From the NCBI GenBank assembly GCA_040285825.1, contig JAUPSS010000008.1, forward strand, positions 1 to 64,000: a stretch of 64,000 bases of DNA, written 5' to 3'. Each line of letters opens with the position of its first letter. Position 1 is the stretch's first letter. Shown here piece after piece: positions 21,436 through 31,406 of the stretch. Source of the DNA: Eukaryota sp. TZLM1-RC. Lineage: Eukaryota > Metamonada: BaSk clade. Under the pieces are notes generated by a model, which made no database searches, was not told the origin of the DNA, and saw only the letters and a list, made by a program, of their open reading frames with translations. The translations under genes and the position numbers were made by a program.

Positions 21436-23050
21436 ACATTTTCAATTGATTTTGTATATATTTGAATTAATTGAGTGTATTAATTTTTAAACATTAAATT
21501 GTAAAAAAAGCAAAAAATCAAAAAGTATACAATTGAATGTTGTAAACTAATAAAACAATTGCTGTAAGTGTAAGAGTATCGTATTTGATACGATTTACTG
21601 AGGCTCATATGAAGTTCCTAGTTTCGTATATTGACCAATGGTTGTTTATTACAATCATTGGTCAAATCTTTAAAGTCCATTTTGGGACAATTAATATAAC
21701 AATTGTGGTGTTAAAGTCCGTGCTATGGTCATTTGATTAGTCATTGGTATGATTGGTTGAATGATCATTGGTATGATTAGATGAGTTGCATGTATGTACT
21801 AGATGTGATCAACTTGTGATCAAACTTTGTGTGAAATTGTGTGTTAGTAATGTTGGCTATGTGTTACTTGATCAGTACAAACTCATGATTACTTTTTCAA
21901 ATGATTTTTGTATATATATTTTTTTGTATATATTTGAATTAATTGAGTGTATTAATTTTTTTAAACATTAAATTGTAAAAAAAGTAAAAATCAAAAGTAT
22001 ACAATTGAATGTTGTAAACTAATAAAACAATTGCTGTAAGTGTAAGAGTATCGTATTTGATACGATTTACTGAGGCTCATATGAAGTTCCTAGTTTCGTA
22101 TATTGACCAATGGTTGTTTATTACAATCATTGGTCAAATCTTAAAGTCCATTTTGGGACAATTAATATAACAATTGTGGTGTTAAAGTCCGTGCTATGGT
22201 CATTTGATTAGTCATTGGTATGATTGGTTGAATGGTCATTGGTATGATTAGATGAGTTGCATGCAGTCTTTATGTACTAGATGTGATCAACTTGTGATCA
22301 AACTTTGTGTGAAATTGTGTGTTAGTAATGTTGGCTATGTGTTACTTGATCAGTACAAACTCATGATTACATTTTCAAATGATTTTGTATATATTTGAAT
22401 TAATTGAGTGTATTAATTTTTAAACATTCAATTGTAAAAAAAGTAAAAAATCAAAAAGTATACAATTGAATGTTGTAAACTAATAAAACAATTGCTGTAA
22501 GTGTAAGAGTATCGTTTTTGATACGATTTACTGAGGCTCATATGAAGTTCATAGTTTCGTATATTGACCAATGGTTGTTTATTACAATCATTGGTCAAAT
22601 CTTTAAGGTCCATTTTGGGACAATTAATATAACAATTGTGGTGTTAAAGTCCGTGCTATGGTCATTTGATTAGTCATTGGTATGATTGGTTGAATGGTCA
22701 TTGGTATGATTAGATGAGTTGCATGTAGTCTTTATGTACTAGATGTGATCAACTTGTGATCAAACTTTGTGTGAAATTGTGTGTTAGTAATGTTGGCTAT
22801 GTGTTACTTGATCAGTACAAACTCATGATTACATTTTCAAATGATTTTGTATATATTTGAATTAATTGAGTGTATTAATTTTTAAACATTAAATTGTAAA
22901 AAAAGTAAAAAATCAAAAAGTATACAATTGAATGTTGTAAACTAATAAAACAATTGCTGTAAGTGTAAGAGTATCGTTTTTGATACGATTTACTGAGGCT
23001 CATATGAAGTTCCTAGTTTCGTATATTGACCAATGGTTGTTTATTACAAC
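21436..23050. repeat. Tandem array, about 3.4 units of ~465 bp with internal hairpins
   Basis: The string TTTGAATTAATTGAGTG recurs at 21461, 21933, 22394 and 22856, giving units of 472, 461 and 462 bp. Units are about 97% alike by eye. Each contains two inverted repeats: a 6-bp-arm palindrome around TTTGA (ATCGTA/TACGAT), and a 13-bp-arm hairpin with one mismatch (GACCAATGGTTGT/ACAATCATTGGTC, e.g. 21633-21663). The last unit ends within the second hairpin at about 23,050. There is no coding potential. This is a satellite-like array of unknown role. Confidence 0.9.
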
Positions 23051-23539
23051 CATTCACAACTATTTTTATCACAACTATTTATTATGAACACCTCTGATCT
23101 CTCTCTTCCAGCCAAAATGTCTTCAGCCAACATCAGAATATTTAGAGCAGTATTAGTATCTCGATACCAGAAGGTTTTCATTGTTTACACTGCCTCAAAC
23201 CCCTGTGAACTACTTGTCGATCTTTATAGTTGCCCAATTCATCCAAGGTTTGCCTAATTTTTGATTAATTTTACGGATTCACTTCCTTTTTGTGGACCCT
23301 CGTTTTGAGAGAACCTTTGTTTTCAAAAAGTTTCATGAAACTTTCTCTATCACTGCGGAAGAAGTATTCACCTTGCCGGTTATTTGCACCTTTCCGATGT
23401 TTTAGAAAACCAATTAAAAAATTTTGTTCACCTTGAGTAAATAATTTGAATATCTTTTTTTGGGTACTTTTTTTCTTTGGATATACTGGGAGAATAACCC
23501 ACATTTTGACATCTTGTGCTTTTTCCATAGCATTAACTT
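23051..23539. other. Unassigned stretch with two short ORFs
   Basis: A plus-strand frame (about 23,084-23,257, MSSANIRIFRAVLVSRYQKV) and a minus-strand 85-codon ORF (23528-23271, Lys-rich) overlap little and match nothing I recognise. Neither has supporting context, and both may be chance. Confidence 0.25.
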
Positions 23540-24281
23540 TTTGTTCTTCCTTTAATTCATTGAGACCAGAATTTTTGCTGATTTATTGGATGTAGAACCA
23601 GGAATGTTGAAAAATCACTTATTTTCTTCAGCAAATTTGGGTTGTATAGGATTTACTAAATCTTCTTTTTTTGTCAATCAGCTTTTATGGGTGGAGACAA
23701 GAATTATATTTATGATTTTTTTCGTAGATTTCCTGATGATTCTCATTTGTTAGTTCCCAGTTGCAGTCCATATTTGTATGAGTTATTTTGTGAACTTGAT
23801 AGATTGCCACCACAAATTTGGACCAAATCTTTTCCCCAATCAATTCAAGAAATTCCAAACCGATTTCTTTTTAATTTGCAGTTTTGCTGTAAAAAGTTTC
23901 AACAAAAATTGTCAAAGATTTTTGAAAGCTTGGATTTTGATGTCAGACTTGGCTTGGCCAAGAAAAAGAATCCCGCTTTTGCAAATCTTTTACAAGATAT
24001 GTGTGATAGTACTTCTTCTGCCTTAGTAACAACAATTCCTCAAGTTTATTGCACTCTCTTACTTATTCTGCTTGGACTGTGATCATGAGATTTTGTCCCT
24101 TTATCTGGAATGATAATTTACCTCATAATTTAATCTGTAAATGCTCTCGAAAAATTACAATTACTCATTTGTTAAATTGTAAACATTTTATTACTTTTAG
24201 AAGCAAAGTTCATGATGCTGTAAGAGACCAGTTATATTGTATGTGTAAATCTCATAGAATTGAATCCTTTTTGGAACCTCT
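23540..24281 (+). pseudogene. Non-LTR retrotransposon fragment (family C), more 5' portion
   Basis: It reads through two or three frames: FADLLDVEPGMLKNHLF, then GCIGFTKSSFFVNQ, then MGGDKNYIYDFFRRF, LDFDVRLGLAKKKNPAF and the zinc-knuckle region HLLNCKHFITFRSKV. These line up with the region after the RT in the family A element (GALGWTKASILT, AFVGGCRNAIFEF), so this is the RT-distal part of a related element. It is cut at 24,281 by the divergent gypsy LTR. Confidence 0.75.
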
Positions 24282-24417
24282 TGATGCTCTATCCATATAT
24301 GATAACAAAGAATAAGGAATAATTTATCAGAATTTCACCGGCCCTTATAAAGGCCATCACTAGTGAACTATGTTATATAAATATAAATGTACTAGACTAA
24401 TTGTCCACAGTACAACA
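24282..24417 (-). repeat. Ty3/gypsy LTR (copy 2), divergent
   Basis: 136 bp, TG...CA ends. The half next to the integrase matches the other LTRs (CTAGACTAATTGTCCACAG), but the outer half is much diverged with small insertions. It lies immediately after the integrase stop, preceded on the sense strand by a purine-rich tract (AGAGAGGGAAAAGGTAG), the expected polypurine primer. Confidence 0.8.
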
Positions 24418-25830
24418 CTACCTTTTCCCTCTCTTAGATCTCGAACGAGAGCTACGAGTACTGACTGCAGGGGAATTAGTCTTAGATTTGGAATTAGAAG
24501 ATACCTTCCGTTTCCTGGTAGTGTGAGGACTAATAGAGCGCAAATATGTTTGATATGCCTCAGTGCTTTTGACGTCAGCAACTGGGACAGACGAAGTCTC
24601 GCCGCCATACCAAACTGCGGTACAATAAGGAACTTTATTATTGTTCGAATCTACGTAATCAAAGTGATCTATAATTTTAACGATTACAGATTCTTCCATA
24701 TCGCCAGCAGCAATATTCTTATGCCAATCAAGATCTTCTTTAGGGAAGTCTGAAAGGTATAGTTTACAATGATTTATACTTGCCGTAGACATCGAACCAG
24801 TGACAAGATTCTTGAGTAATAAACTTTTATTGGATTTAACTTCTTCAACGAGAAAAGGGCCAGCGAAGCAACCATGGAGTTTACCATTAGTCTTTAATCG
24901 CAAAACTAAGTCACCTTTATTAAAAGGGTTCCTATGTTTGTTAACTTCAGGCAGTTGTTGAGCTTGCCTGAGCTCTGCCTCTTCTCTCTTCTTTGAAATC
25001 TTTTCAAGTTTTGCTTCAAGATCTTTAACAAAGGGAATATTAACATTAGCTGATTTTATTAATTCAAACATATTACTAGGATCAGCTCTAGGGCTGTGGT
25101 CGCTACCAAACATTAAATTGTAGGGCGAATGACCAGTAACTCTACTAATAGTTGAATTGATTTGAAGTTGTACAATTGGGATATATTCACTCCAATTGCT
25201 ATAATCGCCAGAGTCCACCAAAATCTTTCTTAGACTTTGTAAGATGTCTCTGTGTCGTCTTTCTACTAAACCATTGCTTTGTGAAAAGCTAGTTAGTGAA
25301 CGACTTACTTCAATGTTTAATAAATCGCATAACCCTTTGAATATGGTATTTGCAAATTCAATACCATTGTCACTATGATTCAACAGTGGGATACCAAAAA
25401 TTGATACTACACTCCATAGGAGGTGATTGGTTGCCTCCACTGCATTCAATTCCTTTACAGGGCAAATGATCGTATACCTAGTGAACGAATCTACGAAAAC
25501 TATTAAATATTTGAATCCATTATCATCTTGTTGTAATGGTCCAATAGTATCTGCGTTTAATCGTGCAAAAGGTCGATCAGCCCAAAGAGAGCCAGATGAT
25601 TCAATGACATTTTTAGGCACATGTGCCGTCTTTTGACATGCTGGACATCTCTTAATATGATTAATCATGTCTTTGCGCATGTCGGGCCAAACGTAATCAC
25701 TATTGAGTAATTTCTTTACGCAAGTCGTCACACTAGGATGGCCAACATTTGCATGTCCATGAATGATAGTTAAAGTCTGCTTCTTTAAACTATCTGGGAT
25801 AACAATTTTCCCACGATTGTTGGTACACAA
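24418..25830 (-). CDS. Ty3/gypsy integrase
   Basis: A 470-codon open stretch. The HHCC zinc domain is present (HGHANVGHPS then CPACQKT). The catalytic core has all three acids: LNADTIGPL (Asp), HSDNGIEFAN (Asp) and NGLVERRHRD (Glu). A C-terminal SH3-like/basic tail ends KRGKR and TAG, directly against the LTR. It is in the same frame as the RT-RNase H ORF upstream, separated by one TAA near 25,840, so a single nonsense change separates it from a continuous gag-pol frame. Confidence 0.93.
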   Translation of the reverse strand: MCTNNRGKIVIPDSLKKQTLTIIHGHANVGHPSVTTCVKKLLNSDYVWPDMRKDMINHIKRCPACQKTAHVPKNVIESSGSLWADRPFARLNADTIGPLQQDDNGFKYLIVFVDSFTRYTIICPVKELNAVEATNHLLWSVVSIFGIPLLNHSDNGIEFANTIFKGLCDLLNIEVSRSLTSFSQSNGLVERRHRDILQSLRKILVDSGDYSNWSEYIPIVQLQINSTISRVTGHSPYNLMFGSDHSPRADPSNMFELIKSANVNIPFVKDLEAKLEKISKKREEAELRQAQQLPEVNKHRNPFNKGDLVLRLKTNGKLHGCFAGPFLVEEVKSNKSLLLKNLVTGSMSTASINHCKLYLSDFPKEDLDWHKNIAAGDMEESVIVKIIDHFDYVDSNNNKVPYCTAVWYGGETSSVPVADVKSTEAYQTYLRSISPHTTRKRKVSSNSKSKTNSPAVSTRSSRSRSKRGKR

Positions 25831-25839
25831 TTGAATATC

Positions 25840-27681
25840 TTAATTATAATTGTAATCTTTATAATAATTAGGATTTGAATCAACATCTGTAAGTTGTTCT
25901 TGCCTAATCTTTGAGATCCAAGTGTCAAATAAATCAAATTTAGTATCCTCAACTGCTTCTTTCAATGCATATAAGCTATTGTTTGTGGGTAGCTCAATTG
26001 TGGACGGTTGAGTAATATCATCCCTTAACAAATTAACTCTAGTTAATAAATTTAAATAGGGTAATTGTTCTTCAACTCTGTGAGGTGCCAAGTTTCTCAC
26101 TTGTTGGACTCGAGGAGTTTTGGGTTTGGTGTCAACCAATCTAGACAACATGTTAGCCCAATAATTCTCCTCGCCTGCAGTGTGGACTACATCAAAATTG
26201 AATTCTGACAATATTGGTAACCACCTCTTCACAATTCTGTTCTTTTCAGGAGCTGATATGAGGTATGCTAAATTTCTATGATCAGTGAAAATAGTTAATT
26301 TCCTCGAAATTAAATAATTTTCTAAACTACTGTCAGTGAGAATTAGTAAAATTGCATACAACTCTTTCTGAAGTACAGACCAATTCTTTTGTGAAGTTGA
26401 TAATAATCTGCTAAAGAAGGCAATAGGTACAACCTTTCTCTTAATTAGCGGTGTCGTAGGATCTTTAGGTGGGTTAGCTTCTTGCCATATAACTCCACCT
26501 ACAGCCACATCGGACGCGTCAGCACTTATTAAAATATGCTTGTCTTCTGAGGGCAATTCAAGAGGGATATTTGCTTTGATAAGGTTTATAATCTTACCAA
26601 AAGCCTCGTCATGATCAGGAGTCCACTTGATTTTTGACGGTTTGTTTCTGGTTAATTTGTTGATTGGTTCTATCAAGTCAGACAAATTTGGCAACCAGTC
26701 ACGTATATAATTGATCGAACCTATAAAACTTCTAACTTCAGGTAATGTCCAGGGTTTGGGTAGGTTGATCAGTCCCTCGATCCTAGATTCATCTATATAA
26801 CGGGTTTTGTTTACAAAAATACTACCTAGTATTTGTATTTCATGTTTGCAAGTGGTAACGCTACACTTGGGTAGGCCAAGGTTAACTCTAAAACGTTTGG
26901 CGCGTTCTAGGACCGTACCTACACTAGATAGAAATTCATCCAGAGTCGAAGCTACTATTATTATATCATCGATATAAATAAATACGCCCTTAGAATCAAA
27001 TATTTCCATCATGATGTTTTGGAACACTGCAGGAACGTTCTTCAAACCAAAACAAGCCCTTTTAAAACTGATCGACATCCCGGGAATTGATACGGTAGTT
27101 TTATCAATATCCTCCTCTGCAATGTTGAGCTGCCAAAATGCCTTAGGTAAATCTAGAGTTGCTATATAATTAGCTTTACTTAGAAACTCTAAAATGTCGC
27201 CAATCCTGGGCAAATTTGCCTCTACAGGTTTAGTTAAATCATTTACTCCACCAATACCACTAAAATCGCCAGTTAACCGTGGTTTCCTGTGATCAGGGTA
27301 AATCACAAGACAGATGGGACTACTGAATTGAGACTTTGCGGGCACAGCAAATCCATTACGGATCAATTCGTTAAAAATTTCCTCGGCTACCCGTTGTTTT
27401 TCTGGGTTTAATCTTTGAGGTTTCCTTTTGACGATCTTACTTTCGTCATAAAATGAAATGGTTATCGGCTGACAATCAATTCCATCCGGGTGAGGTAGCC
27501 CACTAAATACATTTCTATATTTTTCGAGTAGCACGACTAGGCGTTCCTCGTCCCTAATGTCATCCAGGCATATTCTACATCCCAACTCATCTAACTCATG
27601 TCTAAATGTGGAATGCCCAAAATCATTACCTAAGTCTGATTCATTACTCAATTGTTCTATGAATCTAATTCGTTGACAAAT
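25840..27681 (-). CDS. Ty3/gypsy reverse transcriptase - RNase H
   Basis: Open frame of about 613 codons after removing the non-LTR insertion. RT motifs are present (KPRLTGDFSGI, TLDLPKAFWQ, FGLKNVPAVFQ, catalytic YIDDIIIVAS), then RNase H (LISADASDVAVGGVIWQ, TDHRNLAYL). It lacks its own start because it continues from the gag-protease frame, which is cut by the element at 27,682-31,406. The target duplication TGACAAAT joins the two parts in frame. Motifs look intact; activity as it stands is prevented by the insertion. Confidence 0.93.
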   Translation of the reverse strand: MCQRIRFIEQLSNESDLGNDFGHSTFRHELDELGCRICLDDIRDEERLVVLLEKYRNVFSGLPHPDGIDCQPITISFYDESKIVKRKPQRLNPEKQRVAEEIFNELIRNGFAVPAKSQFSSPICLVIYPDHRKPRLTGDFSGIGGVNDLTKPVEANLPRIGDILEFLSKANYIATLDLPKAFWQLNIAEEDIDKTTVSIPGMSISFKRACFGLKNVPAVFQNIMMEIFDSKGVFIYIDDIIIVASTLDEFLSSVGTVLERAKRFRVNLGLPKCSVTTCKHEIQILGSIFVNKTRYIDESRIEGLINLPKPWTLPEVRSFIGSINYIRDWLPNLSDLIEPINKLTRNKPSKIKWTPDHDEAFGKIINLIKANIPLELPSEDKHILISADASDVAVGGVIWQEANPPKDPTTPLIKRKVVPIAFFSRLLSTSQKNWSVLQKELYAILLILTDSSLENYLISRKLTIFTDHRNLAYLISAPEKNRIVKRWLPILSEFNFDVVHTAGEENYWANMLSRLVDTKPKTPRVQQVRNLAPHRVEEQLPYLNLLTRVNLLRDDITQPSTIELPTNNSLYALKEAVEDTKFDLFDTWISKIRQEQLTDVDSNPNYYKDYNYN

Positions 27682-27746
27682 GAAATCGTATTTATTGAAT
27701 TTGCACACTTGATTAAATTAAATCATAACTAATGGGACGACTATCA

Positions 27747-28869
27747 TTAAACCAAGATTTCCTCTACAAAATCTTTATTTGCTTGCTGTCTAGCTAAAGC
27801 TTCTCTAATTCGATTGAAAAACCGCGGTAATCTATTAATAATGGCAAATTGAATCCGTGAACGCCATAAAAAAATATCAAATCTTTTCATTGTTTTTTCT
27901 TTCACCATTTTTTGGAAGTCATCCAAAAAAGTTTCTGCTTCAACTGATAATCTTCCATTTATCGAAAATGGGAAAGCAATAAAAACCAGCTGTGTATTTC
28001 TATCGACATTTGCATCTTCAATTTCTTTATCATATTTTCTATGTTTTTCTTTTGCTTTAAAATCCAGAGCAGCCACAGGATTAAGTTTTGTTCTGTGAAC
28101 CAAAATATCGTTTGCAACATTACATGAGACAAAGTCAACAATAGCTTCAGAATTATCAATCCAATCACAGTATACATCACCTCTATCATCAGAACCAAAA
28201 TTATTCAGAGAAAGTGTTTCCTTCAGCAGGGGCTCTTTGATACACGATATCCTTGCAGTTTGTGCCATATTGAAAACAGTGTCTCTAACAGCATCATGTA
28301 ATGAAGAACGATAAGTTATCAATTTAGAGCAATTTAGAGCATGGCGCAAAGTGAGTTGAGGTGAATTCGAACAAATACATTTTTCTTTTGATAATAATTG
28401 GTTAATGGGGATGTTCAAATATAATCTCATTTTTGTTACAAATGCGTCATTAGTGGCACACAATCCAAATCTTCGTGGTACAATGGTTACAAAAAGTGAA
28501 GAATCTGACGCCTTGTTTTCACAAACACCCTTTTCCAATAACAATGAGTGAAGATCTTGATTTAAAACAGCCGAGCTGCAAATATTATTATAAAGATCTT
28601 TTTCATACATTCCAGTCAATCTTTTCTGTAATGTTCGAAGAGTGTACTTCAAATTTAAAACATTTTTTTCTGGAATATTGCCATTGAATGATTGGGGAAA
28701 ACATCGACCCCATTTTTCTACATCAATTCTTGAAATTTCTTCATTTAAAGCAAAAACAGTGGAACTTTGCGTTGTCATCAATAAATCTTCCCAATCTGCA
28801 AATCTTTCGGAAAACTCAAAGATTGCATTTCTGCATCCACCAACAAAAGCACACGAGGTAAGAATAGAG
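27747..28869 (-). CDS. Family A retrotransposon ORF, C-terminal part (CCHC knuckle and endonuclease)
   Basis: It continues the RT frame beyond the inserted family C copy. It holds a CxC-H-C knuckle (CICSNSPQLTLRHALNC) and the HDAVRDTVFNM helix. RGDVYCDW, followed after about a dozen residues by IVDFVSC, matches the R/KPD-x12-14-D/E pattern of the restriction-like endonuclease of R2/CRE/NeSL-type elements. The end is FVEEILV. Without insertion the ORF would be near 1,000 residues. Confidence 0.8.
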
Positions 28870-29540
28870 AAATTACAACTACTCATTTGTTAAATTGTAA
28901 ACATTTTATTACTTTTAGAAGCAAGGTTCATGATGCTGTAAGAGACCAGTTATATTGTATGTGTAAATCTCATAGAATTGAATCCTTCTTGGAACCTCTG
29001 TTGTCAAATCTGTTTGATGCTGAAAATGATTTTCATAAGAATAATAGAGGTGATGTCATATTACCTGGATTAGATGGAAGCTTCATTTTATTGGATGTAA
29101 TGTCTGTTGATCCTTGTAATGCCTCAAATGAAAGGCTTGTTAATTCTGAAATTCATAATCCCCTTTCAAATGCTGAAAATTTTAAATTCAAAAAATACAA
29201 TGAACCTTTGTCCAAATTGGCCAGTCTACAGCATGCAAAAATACAATTTGTATCCATTTGTATTTTCCCTTTTGGTTCACTTGCACCAACTGCTTTACGT
29301 TTTTTGGATGATTTTGAAATGATTGTAAAGAGAAGAACTGGCAGAAATTTCAACAGATTGTTTTGGCAAAATAGAATTGTGTTTTCTATTTTTAAGGGGA
29401 TGTTGAAGATGGTTTCTGATGCTTTGCTTTCTCTTGGATCTCACTATGAGAGAGTTGCATCTAGTGTTTTTGTTTTGGGAGAGATGGATTTTTTAGATGT
29501 TGATTTATAGGTTTAGAATAAAATTAAATTTAAAAAAAAA
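28870..29540 (+). mobile_element. Family C non-LTR insertion (5'-truncated) inside family A
   Basis: Flanked by the 12-bp direct repeat GGTAAGAATAGA at 28858-28869 and 29541-29552. It ends with an A-rich tail. Orientation is opposite to its host element. The host reading frame is restored when insert and one repeat copy are removed. This is the youngest of three nested insertions here. Confidence 0.92.
28887..29510 (+). CDS. Family C retrotransposon ORF, C-terminal 207 codons
   Basis: The only fully open copy of this region in the window. It begins within the zinc knuckle (LNCKHFITFRSKVHDAVRD), then RGDVILPGLDGSFILLDVMSVDP, in which RGD and the later Asp are 13 residues apart. The conserved hydrophobic tail FNRLFWQNRIVFSIF ends DVDL. 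The 5' part of the ORF, including RT, is absent, so it cannot move itself. It is a useful reference for judging indels in the 961-1,940 copy. Confidence 0.85.
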   Translation: MLNCKHFITFRSKVHDAVRDQLYCMCKSHRIESFLEPLLSNLFDAENDFHKNNRGDVILPGLDGSFILLDVMSVDPCNASNERLVNSEIHNPLSNAENFKFKKYNEPLSKLASLQHAKIQFVSICIFPFGSLAPTALRFLDDFEMIVKRRTGRNFNRLFWQNRIVFSIFKGMLKMVSDALLSLGSHYERVASSVFVLGEMDFLDVDL

Positions 29541-31364
29541 GGTAAGAATAGAAGCCTTCGTCCACCCTAAAGCACCATAATGTGGACTAAGGTAAGCATG
29601 ATCTGGAATTTGAAACATTTTACATCCCAGTAATTGAGACAGAACTTTTGCACGTAACTCATTAAACTTTTGAGCCAAAGGTCTAGTGACGAGAGGATTT
29701 GTAGATCGAAATATATGATTAAAATTGGAACTAAAACACAGTCTTATAATGGTAAATTTGATGTGTTTTTTTATATCTAAATTCATCATTCGGTCAATTT
29801 TGTCAGAAATTGAGTTCAACTTTTCAAATAATTGTTTGGTAATTTCATCATTATTTCCTAAAAACGAACCCAAATGACGAATAGCATCAATTGAATATAA
29901 TTTGGCTTGAATTTCAATATCATCAATTATTGTGGAAACTGGAGAATTCGATAACAAAACACATTTAAGTAAATTAAGTCGGAGACCAATTTTGGTAAAT
30001 AATTCTTTAAAACATACAGTTGCTTTTTTCACAATATTTAAATCACCAATAAGCACAACATCATCCATATATGCAATCATTTTTAGTGAAGGAAACATCT
30101 CTTGAATTTGCAGTAGAATAGGATGAATGGCCAAACAAAACAAAAGAGGTCCTAGCTGATCTCCTTGCTTTACGCCACTTGATGAACTCAAAATGTTGTT
30201 ACCAAAATGTAAATTAGAATATGTGCAATGTGTTGATTGAAAATATGGTATTAATTCCGGCATATATTGCAATAGAGCACCATGGATACTGCGACGACTT
30301 AGTGAATTGAAAGCATTACTAAAATCCAATGACAAGCAAACATTGGATTCATTTTGACGAAATAAGACATCGGTAGCAAAAATCGCTGAAGAGACTCCAT
30401 CTGTAGTATTTATACCATATTGAAAGGGTAATAAAATCTTTTTAGCTTTTTCATTGAACCTGATTAAGCAACACGCAGAAAAAATATTGTGTAAGCTCTC
30501 AGAGACTGCAATAGGACGAACATCCATTTTTGAATTTTTGACAAGTGCAGTCAAACGAGAACTTCTTAATTCTTCTGGGTATTTGCGTTGACCAGATAAT
30601 ATTTGGTTGAAAAATTTGGTCAATAAACCAAGGCAATCTTCTGAAGAAATAATCGCGGCTTTTACATGATCAATAGTAATACCAGAAAGTCCGGCAGACT
30701 TACCACGTGGTCTCTTTTTGATAACCGAAAAAACTTCTGATGGCATCAATGGATAATTTTCCCAGTATGTGCCGTAAAAATTTTGATCCATTATAGGGTC
30801 TTCATAAGGATTAAGTATTTTTAGTTTATCTATTGTATTTTCATTGTTGGGTGCTTTAACTCCGGGACTTAAAGCTGACAAAGCCTTGGACCATTTGTTG
30901 TCAAAGCATTTGTCTTCAAAAATTTTACTTAATTTCTCGGATGACTGATTTCTCGGTGCTATATTAGTTAAATCTTCGGAAATATTTACGAAATTTTGTT
31001 CAAAAGGAGGACAAAAAGAACCAAAAAATTCCCAAATAATATTGATAGCATACTTTCCTTTACATAATTGATCCAAAAATCTTTGAAAAACGAAAGCAAA
31101 TTCATTGCATTTGGTCGGATGAATTTCTTGAGGTATTCTTATAGGAGGATGGTAGTTATCAACTATGCGGCATTTCAAGCATCGATCAGAAGTTTTTCCT
31201 TTTGCATTTTTTCTAAAAGAAATACCACAATTGTTGCAAATTTTGTGCTTCAATCGATTGCTAACTGGTTTTGCAACAACTTGTGGAGCATCATTTATGG
31301 GTTCTACCTTAGACTCTTTCCTTCTAATAAATTTTCTTTTACATTTTGTTTCAGAATTTGCCAC
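29541..31364 (-). CDS. Family A retrotransposon reverse transcriptase
   Basis: Open frame that reads in without an ATG; 31364 is a GTG codon, and upstream codons as far as 31,400 are also open. An N-terminal CxxC...CxxC zinc finger (CNNCGISF, CLKC) is followed by the fingers/palm: GKSAGLSGITIDHVK, LSLDFSNAFNSLS (first catalytic Asp), SSGVKQGDQLGPLLF and AYMDDVVLIG. A thumb-like segment ends GALGWTKASILT, where the family C copy interrupts it. The G-KQGD and YMDD motifs are intact. Confidence 0.9.
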
Positions 31365-31406
31365 ATCATTTTTTCCAACATTGGGGCATGTTCGAGCATT
31401 ATGTTA

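Larger units (their letters stand above)
27682..31406 (-). mobile_element. Non-LTR retrotransposon, family A, nested in the gypsy element
   Basis: Bounded by the 8-bp duplication TGACAAAT at 27674-27681 and 31407-31414. Sense is the minus strand. The 3' end (left) has the ~40-bp terminal sequence also found at 35,850 and 63,068. It encodes a zinc-finger N-terminus, RT, CCHC knuckle and a restriction-like endonuclease domain in one frame, itself split by a younger insertion at 28,870-29,540. There is no in-frame ATG near the 5' end, suggesting modest 5' truncation, typical of target-primed insertion. Confidence 0.88.

Noticed and set aside
21436-23050. A CRISPR-like or integron array
   Set aside because: Whole ~465-bp units are repeated without distinct spacers; this is eukaryotic satellite-like DNA.
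23271-23528. 85-codon minus-strand ORF as a gene
   Set aside because: Lys-rich, no similarity, no conserved copy and no supporting neighbours; likely chance in AT-rich DNA.
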